A stretch of DNA of 64,000 nucleotides from Evernia prunastri (taxonomy: Eukaryota; Ascomycota; Lecanoromycetes; Lecanorales; Parmeliaceae): NCBI GenBank assembly GCA_003184365.1, contig NKYR01000153.1, positions 1-64,000 of the forward strand, in the 5' to 3' direction. This document shows, one piece after another, positions 22,575-33,213 of the stretch (the stretch's first letter is position 1; every line of letters starts with the position of its first letter). The notes under the pieces are model-generated. The model was given only the letters and a program-made list of their open reading frames with translations, ran no database searches and had not been told where the DNA came from. Made by a program: the position numbers and the translations under genes.

Positions 22575-24197
22575 CTCTTTAATAATGCGATCTCAGGCTA
22601 AAACCCCGTGACTCACTCACCCTGCACCCTGCCAAATCTCCCCAGACGAATACCCCGCCCACATCCCTGCAAATTTCTCCAACGACCACATTCAAAACGC
22701 ACTAAAGACCGCCCTCCCCTCCCCAAAGCGACAAGACACGAGCGTCACACGCCAAATATCTGGACCCACCTCTCAGGTCCTCTCCCCATTGGACACAGAG
22801 AGAGTCTCGAAAGCATCCAGGCAGTAGAGCGCAGCAGTACGGGCAGTGCACGGGTGTCATGATGTTTCATTTCAACACGGTAGGGATTCCGATTGGTGGG
22901 GTTTTCCGTGTTAAATTGTTGAGTGAGTGGGCGGCGCCGTGCCGCTCGCCCAATGGCGTTTGGGAATGTGATGTCGACGGGGCTCGAGATGTGTGGGGCG
23001 GAGGGCCGATGTCCCTGAAGTCGAGTGCGAGGGATGGCTTGAGGGGGGTTGGACATGTCACGGGGGTCTGGCGTGATGGGGGATGCATTCTGGACGACCA
23101 TTGTCCTAGCTCCTGGTAGCCCGTCTATCACATTTATGATTGGAACAATACCCGTGCCATCACAGACGTGAATTACCTGACTAAGCGAGGCCATCCACAC
23201 ACCCTTCCTCTAAACCAGATGACGCCTAGCTCTATCCCTGTCTACGCTCTACGATGCAATTCCTTTCCAGACGGCATGAAAAGAACGCATCTATCTTACC
23301 GAAAGAACCAATCTCCATCGCCAAGACCCCAACACGCACTCCATTCACGAAAAGTGATTCACTTGATTTATACATAGCTTCAGGGCAAGATCCGAGACCG
23401 CAGCGTGCCCCAGCACCCACCCGCTTGAGCATCCACGTCTGGGAATTGATTTCCGTTCTCAGATTCGGGCTTTCGTGATGCTGTATCGAGCCTGACTTAC
23501 GGTATGCGTATGCGTGGGTTAAGAGTAATGCGTTTGGGTGGTCTTCTGTCAGAAGGGATGGGGGATCCGAGGCAATTGTGAGCTGCATATGCGTGAATGA
23601 AATGAACGAATGAATGAATGGAAGCAGTTTCGGGGAATGCTTAAGAGGCGAGGATCTGAGCATAACCTGCTTATATGTGTGTGAGTTGGATGTACGTTGG
23701 AGCGCATCGTTGGGAAAGGAAAGAGAAGGGCAGATTTTCTTGATGCAAGTGTGGCTTGCACGTGCATTGATTGGGAGTACTTTCAGAGAATGACGCCCGA
23801 GAGAGTAGCTTCCCCACCTGGTTGTTATGGCTCGTACATGCATGGATTGGGAGAATGGTGTGTAGGGAATGTCACCCTGAGAGAGTAAGGTAGCTATCTG
23901 ATCCAAGTACATATTCGCCATGGCATCGACGGCGGGCAACATTGAGAGACGCACCCGGTGATCGGCGACGCTTTTAGACAGGCGAAAGCAGTGACTTGAG
24001 TTGGTTGGAGGCGACATTGATGACAGTTGTAGAAAGGAATGCTCTTCTCTTTCCCACGCCACGCTCGACGCATTCAGGTTTGGAAAGCTGTAAAAGACTG
24101 TAGCCCAGACATCCTGTACACAGCAACAAAGAAAACATTCCACCACTTCCGCAACCCTTCATTATTACCATCAAGCTGCTCAGCGAAAAAGCCATCT
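22575..24197. other. Gene-free stretch between MITE A and the DUF7708 gene
   Basis: A long open frame on the minus strand (23232-24146) has no family features, a poor start and low-complexity content, and is not accepted as a gene. A GAATGAAT run lies near 23600. Nothing else recognised. Confidence 0.4.
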
Positions 24198-26300
24198 CTA
24201 ATCACCGCGATCAGCTCCATCCAAGCTCTCGATTTCGCGACCAAGAGTCTTCTGAAACGCGTGGTCGCTCCACCCCTGGCGGCTGCCGTCGACGGGCGAT
24301 GGAACAATCAGTATGTCGTCTTTGTCCAGCGCGTCTTTGACGTATAAACTCATACCCGGGCAAGTGAGGAGCAGCTTGATGACAACAGTGTTGCAGTCCT
24401 AGATCACCCCTAGCAGCTCATGGATGACTTTTAAGAAATCGCGCCGCCTCTCCGAGCGCTCGTAGTAGTTGATGCCGTCGATGATCCAGAAAAGGAAAGT
24501 CGGATCCCGTAGTTGCTGTACCAATTTTCGGAATAGCGCACAGATGGTTTCGAGGTCGTTGTTTTGGATTTTCCAAAGATCGGTCGTCGAGAGGAAAGTC
24601 AGGTCCCAAGCGAAGTCGCGCAGCAGGAGCTGACAGACGAAGCTTTTGATCAACCCGGTTGCGTCGGCCATATTGTCTATTCGGGATGTTGTGTGTAGTG
24701 AGCAGAAAAAGTGTTGCGACAAGATAGGCTCAATCTGCCCCAGACTTTCCAACATTTTGGCGGATAAGAACGTTGTGGATGAGAACATCTCATTCGCATC
24801 ACCATTGCCGTTGATCAAGAGAGTACGGGATTTGGGGGAAGAGATCAGCCATTTCAGTAGCTTGGGTGATTGCATCGTCCATTTAACGCGGTCTTGATCA
24901 ATTATGATTAGCGATTTGCCCATGCTTAGGCAACGCTTTAGGTCTTGTTGAGGAACGTCTGGTGAATGTTTCAATGCGGAAAAGAGTGATGTATGGGATA
25001 CGGCTGTTCTAAAAATTAGCGGAAAGGATTGGGGGGGTAGAATCTGGCTACACTCACATTCCTTGGGCTTCTCCAATTCGGTTGAGGGCCGAGCTGCTAA
25101 GTTTCGGGGTAGCAGTACTCCTTTGTCTCTATTAGTAACTAGCCAAGCTCCATGGCCTGAATGCTCACCTCCTATCCCAGCATCAATGCCTGGGATGCTG
25201 GAAAATTGGCTGTAAAGGCTGTTCATAATGTATTTAGCGGTTACTTCTCCAATGCGTGTCGACAACTCTATCTTTGTTATTTCATCGAGCGATAACTTAG
25301 AAGTGTTTTGCTGTTCCTTCGACTCGTTCATCTGCCTCGCAATAGTCGTGACAGTCGTATGAACATCTTTCAGCAGGTGCTGCGAGCTGACTGCCGCCTC
25401 CTGGTCTACCCTACCAATCAGACCATGGACTTGGTCCAGCTGATTCATTAATTTCTCCTTGTAAGCTTGGCCTAGTGCCATGGCTTTCCATGCTTTCTCT
25501 AGCGCACGATCAGCAGGTAGTCTGTGTTTGAGGGTAGTGTACGAACATACTGAGGACGCCCTCGGTGAAGTATATAATTATATAACGCAGAGCAACCAGT
25601 ACAGCACTGCAGAGCTGTGCGGTCATCTGTACCAGTTCTCGCGGCTTTGAATCAGCGTACAACTCGCGGTATTCAGCCGCACGTCCAACCCAGAATGGGA
25701 TGTCTGCCAACGCTTGGAAGATCGTGACTCGAACGTCATGGGCCCGTTTTCCGGCCTAAAAGTGTGAGCTTCAGCCAAACATTGAGGGAAGAATGGCCTG
25801 TACTGTGACGATCATTTTGAAGACACCACCAACAACCGCTCCGTAGTCTCCACCAAGGAGAAGGTCGAGCCATGTCTCGAATGCTGAGTTGTTATCGACT
25901 ATCTTATCGCAAAAGTCTCTTGCAGATGAGCTGTCATTGTCTTTCCCATCTTCACGAGCTTTTGCTGCTGTGACCGCCTCCCTAACGTCTTTCCAGGGAT
26001 TTGAAGAATCAGTGACATTGATTACCGAACTTGCATCCGGGTTAGTCTTCTGTTGGTATTGGACTATCGCCTCTTTGAGCAGCCGCAACTCTTCCTTCGC
26101 ACCACTGAACAAAGATTCTTCCTCGCTGTACATGGCGCGGCTTAGTATCTGTATCGGCGTTCAGGGGTGTGGAATGGTGTATCTTACTCTTCGAGCTCAT
26201 CGCTGGTTTCTGGAGTCCCAATTTGTATATACTCGACTGGCAGGTTTTGGGAGCCCTTCCGGCGCCCAAAATGCTGCTTAAAAGATCCGTGTTTAGACAT
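24198..26300 (-). pseudogene. DUF7708-type STAND-like P-loop NTPase with an in-frame amber codon
   Basis: Exons: 26300-26188, 26140-25804, 25755-25551 and 25498-24198, with introns of 47, 48 and 52 nt. The N-terminal region matches the fungal DUF7708 pattern: RDFCDKIVDN, WLDLLLGGDYGAVVGGVFKM, then ADIPFWVGRAAEY and LRYIIIYFTEG. A linker leads to a P-loop-like LLINGNGDANE that lacks the usual GKS/T, FFCSLH, and a Walker B-like FLFWIIDGINYYE. At 24399-24401 the frame meets TAG inside LLGVI-stop-DCNTVVIKLLLTC, yet 66 more codons remain open to the next stop at 24198-24200. CAG to TAG would explain it. Apart from that codon the model reads 651 residues. Likely related in role to fungal NLR proteins; function unknown. 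Confidence 0.75.
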
Positions 26301-27932
26301 CTTGCCCAGGGCCTTGGCCTATATTTATAATATGAAAGATGAGACCCATCTGATTTCCACAGGGACATCTACCACTCATCGTAAGACCCCGTGCAGAACA
26401 GTGCAAATATAGCGTTGCTCAGGAAGACACGATGTCGAGGGCCGGCAAGTCACTTTGCGGCATAGACGTCTGTTAGACGACATGATCACGATAGCCTTAT
26501 GTTCCTTCACGATGTTCCCTCACAAACGAGGCACACAGCTTGCATGAAGAGTGGGGCCTGTGTATGCAAGGTGCCTCTGTTCTGGACCGGTCTATCGGCT
26601 AGAAGGTTGCTCCGAAAGAACGGAAGCCTCGGATACTGGTAAAGGGTGACGCGTCCCCGCGAAGGATTTGGAGTATGATGTCCATTTGAACGACCTGCCA
26701 CCGTTTGCTTACTTCACCACTTGTCGCATTGTCTTTTCCTCACAGTCTATTCAGAGATGAGAGTCAGCTCGAGCCATGTCCTGCCTTGAGGCTACTTCGA
26801 GATACACACCACAAATCAGCCTCATCTCAGGCGTGGAGATAAGCCCTTTCCCCGCGTATGTAGCGACATGTAGCGACTTGAAGCCCGACGCTATCCGTTG
26901 ATCACCGTCAACTTTGTCCGTACTCTGTGATTCGTCCCACCCCCCGAGAGATAGTGCCCGTCCTGTCAACGGTCAAATCGTCAGCACTAATGCATGCCAT
27001 GTCATCTCGTTGTCAATCTTCTGTACGTCTCCTATCAGGGTTGCGAGTTGATGTACTTACCATTCTCCTTTCATCGAAATGATGATCTCTAGTGTATAAA
27101 GCATGCATACACCTCGCTATTATACGAAACGAGTCATCCATCCGAGGGTGTGCTTTGCCCATGGATCAATTTTAGCTGGATTGTGGTAGTCAACGGGGAG
27201 TGAGAAAAAGAGCCATGTCGATGGAGAAGACAGTGTGAGGCGGAAAGAAGTTGGGTGTTTGAACTTCGGGGCCCAATATAAGGTAAGCACACTAAGGCAG
27301 TTGATTCTAGATCCGAATAGGTTAGTGTGAATTCCCCGCACTTAGCCTCCGGCGTTACCTAAGGTAAGGTACCTAGCCTGCGGACTCGGAGGTCGCAATG
27401 TTGTACATATCAGGAAAATCTCCCTATATCCTGCGAACCCTGCAGCCATGTAAGGAGTACCTTATGTTACTTCTGAGCCCCATCTACGCATCATCATGTA
27501 GACGAGCGTATTGATTCGATGTCTATGCATCCGCCAAACTCTACTATTTTCTTACTCCTTCAGCTTATCAAGTCATCTGCAGGATGACAATGACTGCTGA
27601 AAGTGTACGTATGGCTCGATGGCAATTCAAGTCGGGACGCACGCGAATCGAGGCTACACATGAATACTTCGAAGAAATTGTGGTAGCCTTGCGGAGCGCG
27701 TCAAGTTACCCTCCACCAAGTTCCTTCTGGAACGGGAAGGTGGGGCCAAAGAAAACATTTTCAGCCTCATGCTGTCCTCGCGACAGCCTCACAAACATCT
27801 GGTACCCTGTTGTTGATCTCGATAAGAGCTTCCCAGTCTCGTCTTTCTAGTCATCATGCCTCCTACGAATCATAATACCTCGCAGCAGCGAGCATTGCTT
27901 TGATCATTGACCCTTGAAAACCCTCAAACGAC
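26301..27932. other. Mostly gene-free stretch
   Basis: Open pieces on the minus strand at 26507-26701 and 26751-26969, with an intron-like GTAAGT...GACAG at about 26957-27061, do not join in frame. One small ORF (27584-27850) is listed separately. Otherwise nothing is recognised. Confidence 0.4.
27584..27850 (+). CDS. Small hypothetical ORF
   Basis: 88 codons from a true ATG, product MTMTAESVRMARWQFKSG... It has mixed composition, no signal peptide and no recognised motif. It ends 83 bp before the start of the AAA gene on the same strand. Only the open frame supports it. Confidence 0.22.
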   Translation: MTMTAESVRMARWQFKSGRTRIEATHEYFEEIVVALRSASSYPPPSSFWNGKVGPKKTFSASCCPRDSLTNIWYPVVDLDKSFPVSSF

Positions 27933-27974
27933 ATGGATAGTAAGGCTGTTGATGAGGAGGTCCAAGTCCGGACG

Positions 27975-28172
27975 GAAGCCACCGGGGGCATTGAAAGTCC
28001 CCCAACAAATGAGAACACCAACACTTCGAGCCTGCCTACCGAAGCCACCAAGTGCATTGAAAGCCCCCAAATAAATGAGAACACCAACACTTCGAGCCTG
28101 CCTACCGAAGCCACCAAGCGCATTGAAAGCCCCCCGACAAATGAGAACACTAGCACTTGGAGCCTGCCTTCA
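27975..28172 (+). repeat. Three in-frame 66-bp repeats in the AAA gene
   Basis: Units start at 27975, 28041 and 28107. Each encodes 22 residues of the form EAT..IESP..NENT.T.SLP. The sequence is highly similar between units, so the expansion is recent. Confidence 0.93.
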
Positions 28173-28184
28173 CTTCATGACCCC

Positions 28185-28701
28185 GCGAAAGCTACCGATT
28201 TCGACAGTGCTCGCAACGAGAATGGCTTGCATTCGGGGCAGGCTCTTGACGGCGAGCTATCCGTTAGTGGGAGCCCTGCCGGTGCTCATGGAGAAGTCAG
28301 TGCAGGTATGTTGAACACAAATTTTCTTGTGAAACTGTAGACTGATCGCTATGCAAGCTGATACGGTGAATGAAGAACGTCCCAGTGAGCAGCTGTCTGA
28401 TGATCTTGAAATAGAAGAGGTGACCCGTCTTTGGAAGGATGACGCAAAAGCTACCGATTTCGACAGCACTTGTAACGAGAATGGCCTGCATTCGAGACAG
28501 GCTGTTGACGGCGAGCTATCCGTTAGTGGGAGTCTTGACGATGCTCATGGAGAAGTCAGTGCGGGTGTGTTGACACAGCTCCTCTGGTGAAACTGTAGAC
28601 TGATCGCTATGAAAGACTATACGGTGGATGAAGGACGTCCCAGTGAGCAAATGTCTAGTGATCCTGAAGAAAAAGAAGTGACTCGTTCTTGGGAGAAATC
28701 C
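28185..28701 (+). repeat. 259-bp tandem duplication carrying exon, intron and exon
   Basis: The segment starting GCTACCGATTTCGACAG at 28191 recurs at 28450. The copied unit includes an exon end (GGAGAAGTCAGTGC), a whole intron (28306-28357 and 28565-28615, both containing GAAACTGTAGACTGATCGCT), and the next exon start. Both copies keep frame and splice signals. Confidence 0.93.
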
Positions 28702-31536
28702 AGGACCACATCGAGAAATAAGTATGCCGACCAAGTAACACGATATCAGTCAGGTGAAGACAAACTTCAAAAACGTATCAAGAAAAGCTCAAAGCGTGCC
28801 GCACAGCAGAGGAAGTATATCCAACCCGTGGAAGATAGGATGAGCGATTTGGAGAAGAGACTGCGACTGATCGAAGGAAACGGGGTCAGACCCGCGCCAC
28901 CTGCAACTCCGTCCGGCAAGACAAATCAGCCTGCAGGCTTGATCATGGATATCAAGTGAATGACCTTTCAGGAGTATTTGCCAGTTAATCTGTACCCAGA
29001 ACCCAAGGTAAAACATCGATCGTGGAATACATCCACAAGCCGACACGAGTTCCCAGGCAAATCGCGTCACCTGATCGAGGTCGTCGTTGGCGCTACACCT
29101 CAACCTGAGCGGCGGGGGAAATATCAGAATACCAAGCTACTGGCAGCTCCACTAGATTTTGTGGCCTCTAATACTAGTCTCCCAGCCCATGAACCGCAGA
29201 CCAATGATGCCCAGCTCGTCCAGCCTGACCGTATTCGCATCAACTCGCCTCTGTTACTTGACGCTCTCCAGAATATTACCGGCCAGGTCTTCGGTCACTC
29301 GCTCAGTCATTCGCAAATTGCTTACGAGACTGTATTGCAAGATCAGGTCATACTGAGACCATTCAAGATCTTTGTTACTTTCGAGAAGCAGATCAGGGAC
29401 GAAATCAACCGACTAGAGAAGATGCATGTGCACAGTGGCAATGGATACAATGCAGATGCACCAGACGCTGCCGAACATGAGGACGAAAGACCGCGATCTC
29501 CGGCAGTCATTGATCCTTTCCAGTACCTTGTACCGGATCCCTCAGGCGGAGATTCCTCCGATGGCGTCGAGGGTGACGAATCCCAAGACTCCACAGAAAA
29601 AGGCGTGCGAGATGAGGGTATACCTCGTTTGGAATCGATAAGCTGTCTCGAAGAACTGCGGGTCTTGAGAGAGCTACTAGACAGAGATTTAAAACCAACA
29701 TTTGATCTACGTAAACAGATCCAGGACGGTATCACCCGTAACATAGCCTTCCAAGACCTCTGGCATCTCTTTCCACTAGGGGATGAGATTGTCTCTAACG
29801 ACGCCAGTGGACAGAAACAGATATACCGCATTCTAAATGTCGCCGGCGGGAAGCCTTTTCTATGTAGTAGACATCTTGCAGGTATGGGACAAGAGGAGTC
29901 GACATTATACGCAAGAGACCTACCCAAATTTGAAGTACTGGCTTACTTTTATGCTTTTGATGGAAAGGAACTTGGTGCATGTCAGCAATTATATACCATC
30001 AAATCATACGAGGGGAACAAAGCGATCACATCCTTGCCATGCTTCCCAATCATCTACTCGAAAAATTCCCGGGGGCTGAAGCCTCGTGACTTCTTTATCG
30101 AAAGAGGCAGACGGTTCATTGAGTTAACGCGCACGCCGGACGTCGTGCATAAGAGATATGATGGTTTGACTCTGGCTATGGATGCACTTAGAGAAGAGGT
30201 AAAGCCGACCCCGACTCGCATGCGAGCCATTGAATAACTCTCAAACTATCAGATCGACTCTGAGGTTATAGTCGACGTTAGTATGGCCGTGTTAAAGAAT
30301 AATATGACCGTAGGTTTTGGTGTCACACAAGAGCTCGAATCAGACCGCCGAGGATTTCTGGAGTTCCTAGACCCCTATTGCTTCTGTCAGAACACTCCGA
30401 TTCACCGAGACTATGAGATAGAGCAAAAGCGAAGTGTCAGAATGCTAGAGGACAAGGATTTCATGCACGAATTCATTGAGTCTGACCACGAGCTGACCGA
30501 AGAGGATTGTTTGGTATGCCCTTGCTGGATTTATGGCTATGTGCTGAGGAGTCGAAAGTGGGTAAAGCTGGAGGTCAGCCTTGTCGAGGACATCAAGGAC
30601 CATGGGAGTGGGTTTGATTCTCTGGTCCTTCCAGAGGGGCATAAGGAAACACTGCTAGCTTTAGTCCAAAGTCATTCCAGAGGCCAAAAATTGGAGAATA
30701 GTCCCAAAGCAGAGAACCGGCAGATGGACCTTGTGCGTGGTAAAGGTAAAGGTCTGATCATCCTGCTACACGGCGAGCCTGGCGTGGGAAAATCATCCAC
30801 AGCCGAGTCTATCGCAGAGTTTACGCGCAGACCACTTTTCCAAGTCACCGGCGGAAATATCGGCGGTTCTGCAGACCAAGTCGAGGAGAGACTTGAAAAC
30901 CACTTCCAGCTCGCTCACAAATGGGGTTGCGTATTACTACTAGATGAAGCCGATGTATTCCTCGAAGCAAGGAGCAAGACTGATCTCAAACGCAATGCAG
31001 TCGTCTCGGTTTTCCTCAGAGTCCTCGAATACTACTCTGGCATTCTCTTCCTGACTACGAACCGCGTTGGCGCCTTCGACCAAGCCTTCCGCAGTCGTAT
31101 CCACATGAGCCTCTTCTATCCGAAAATCGATGAAGACGCCACCATCAGGATCTGGGAAATGAACATCGACCGCGCTCGTGAGAGCTGGGCTGAAAATCTC
31201 ACCGTCGAAGACCCGGAACGCAAGAGCATTCTCAATTTCGCAGCTAAGCATTACAAGGAGCTGGCAAAGTCTGAAAATACGTGGAACGGCCGGCAGATTC
31301 GCAATGCCTTTCAGACCGCTATCGCTCTGGCGGAGTGGGACGTTCACCAAGCCGAATTGAAGTTTAAATCGCGTGACAAGCTCACTCCGAGGCTGGCTGC
31401 GGAGCACTTTGACCGGGTGGCGAAGGCATCGAAGCATTTCGACGCGTACTTGAAGGAGACCCAAATTGGAACTGAGGCGGATTTGGCGATGCAGAATCGG
31501 GAGCGGAGGGACGACTTTCGTGGGGCGGAACGCTGA

Positions 31537-32088
31537 TATCTGAAGTACCAGACGAACCACAGACACAGAGCTGACTCGCATACGTCATTAGGGGACATAA
31601 TAGTGGAGACGAATCGATCAAATTCGTAGGTCCTAAACAAACTGGATGCAAATGTCCTAGAAGGTTTGAGGACATATACGAGCTGGACTCTGGTGATAGA
31701 AACGGTGGAGCTCTTCTTTCTTTCGTTTAGCCCTAAAGGTCTGCGCGTTCGCACTGCGCATTAGCATGGATTTGACAAGAAGCATGGACTGAATTGAGGA
31801 ACGCGCAAAGAAGCGATTACGGTGCGTACAACAATGGCCCCAGAGGGAATCAGTACAAAAGATGCTGACTCCGATTGACCATTATGCTGCCGAAGCCCAG
31901 CCGTCGTCAGGTCCATGCCCAATGGCCTTTCCGCAACCAAACCCATCAGATCAAAATCCACCCCCTGAATCCCCACCCTCACCTCCAACTCCAAAGCCCT
32001 CAGACAAATTTTCGTCCTCATCCTCCCCCCTTCCCCCTTCAAACCCCTCTCCTCCCCCACTCCTCCCCCCACTCTTCCCCCACAGCAT
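31537..32088. other. Short intergenic region
   Basis: It holds the 3' flanks of the AAA gene and of the small gene at 32089. A C-rich low-complexity stretch at about 31960-32090 gives spurious Pro-rich ORFs on the plus strand. Confidence 0.4.
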
Positions 32089-32292
32089 CTACCCCCTCTG
32101 CTCCGAACCATACGCCCCATTCGGCGGCCGCCCATCGGACACCGGTAGTGGTGCGCCATTGCTCTGCGTCCCCGCACTGACGGGATGGGGTCTAGGCGCG
32201 TAGTCCTTTTCGTCCTCACGGCCGCCCGCAGCGGCGGCGTTCTTCTTCGCTTGGGATTTCTTGTAGAGGCCGTAGCCGAGGGTGATGCACAT
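32089..32292 (-). CDS. Small hypothetical protein (67 residues)
   Basis: A single-exon ORF with a true ATG: MCITLGYGLYKKSQAKKNAA, then a Gly/Glu/Lys-rich and Pro/Gly-rich tail. The short hydrophobic-plus-basic N-terminus followed by a disordered tail is seen in small uncharacterised fungal proteins. The upstream DNA contains TATA-like sequence near 32565. No function can be assigned. Confidence 0.45.
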   Translation of the reverse strand: MCITLGYGLYKKSQAKKNAAAAGGREDEKDYAPRPHPVSAGTQSNGAPLPVSDGRPPNGAYGSEQRG

Positions 32293-33213
32293 TTTGGCGG
32301 GAAAGGAAAGGAAGGGAGAAGCGTGGGAGGGGAGATTGAGATGGAGAGAGCGGTGTTCGTGTTAGGTAGACTGGGTCCGGGTTGGGGTGACGCAGTGTGG
32401 AGGACGTGCGCGTTGTGGGTAGAATGGTAGCGTGGTGAGTGAGTGAGAGAGATTTGATCGCGGATGGAAATCGTGAGTGGGTTTGGAGGGAATGGGGCAG
32501 AGCTTTTGAATGGGTTATAGATGGGCTGGATCTGTTTTGAAGACAAAAGAGATATGGGGAGCGAGCTTATATAATAGAGAAGCGTTGAACAGCGCCGCTC
32601 ACAGTCGTCAAAAGACCGTAATGCATTTTCAGTACGGACCTTGCAACAGAGGCTCAGCCCAGCTGCCGGCATTGCGCGTTCCGGTTCGAAAAAAACAGCA
32701 AAAAGTGCGACATTGTTGTTGCAATGTTTAGAAATAACGAAACTTGAAGGAGTGGGAAATTTCCAGAAAAGGTGCGCTTCGCGAGATCTCCAACGTTTAT
32801 GTTGGATGGAAGGCTGAGTACAACATAAGGTAAGGTGGTTTCGGGGGCGCAAAACTTTGCGGATCCGGCTTAGCGTTTCGCGAGGTTGGCTTACCTGAAA
32901 GCTGCGTCCTAGCAACTTGGCCTTTCAACAATGTCCCTAATCCGATGGAGTCTAGCTGATGTTTTGTGTAAACATTCTGGGGTTGCACGGCTCGTTGAAA
33001 GTTCAGAGTGGAGTTACTGTACACGACGAGCTTTACCTATCGACACAGTGGCCCCAACTTTTAAACTGGGGTTCAAGCTGCTTTGGGATCGCGAACTCCT
33101 CATTCAACTTAGTAGCGGGAACTCGGATTCAGAGAAACTCCAAATGATTTAAGGACAGATGGTCTCAGAGGTAGAGTCCCGGCTATCATATCATTCGACA
33201 AAAGACTCCTTCC
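32293..33213. other. Intergenic between the small protein and the secreted protein gene
   Basis: Only short ORFs are seen here. It probably contains the promoter of the 32089-32292 gene and the 3' flank of the 33214-34263 gene. No repeat or RNA gene recognised. Confidence 0.4.

Larger units (their letters stand above)
27933..31536 (+). pseudogene. DUF7025-AAA+ ATPase with internal tandem duplications and an in-frame TGA
   Basis: Exons: 27933-28305, 28358-28564, 28616-30198 and 30253-31536, with introns of 52, 51 and 54 nt. The model reads 1148 residues except for TGA at 28957-28959, directly followed by ATG (MTFQEYLPV). That region (LIMDIK-stop-MTFQEYLP) looks like continuous family sequence, so CGA to TGA is likely. 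The N-terminus is repetitive and disordered. Next come a Lys/Arg coiled coil (about 28760-28890), the DUF7025 region (FVTFEKQIRDEI...DLWHLFPLGDEIV...LAYFYAFDGKELGA...FFIERGRRFIEL), and an AAA domain with Walker A GEPGVGKSS, Walker B VLLLDEADVF, sensor LFLTTNRVGAFD and an Arg-finger-like FRSRIHMSL. The downstream ORF alone (28960-31536) could still make most of the enzyme. Role unknown. Confidence 0.8.

Noticed and set aside
23232..24146. 304-codon ORF on the minus strand
   Set aside because: It has low-complexity Ser/His-rich content, no recognisable motif, no good start context and no intron signals. It looks like a chance open frame.
25021..25182. Two intron-like GT...AG segments inside the DUF7708 NTPase gene
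   Set aside because: Splicing either one introduces a stop or breaks the frame. The unspliced frame is open and protein-like.
26957..27061. Canonical intron-like GTAAGT...GACAG segment on the minus strand
   Set aside because: None of the three joining phases gives a sustained frame into the downstream ORF at 26751-26969.
31761..32915. 384-codon ORF on the minus strand
   Set aside because: It overlaps the more plausible small gene at 32089-32292 in another frame and consists of Arg/Pro/Gly-rich low complexity.
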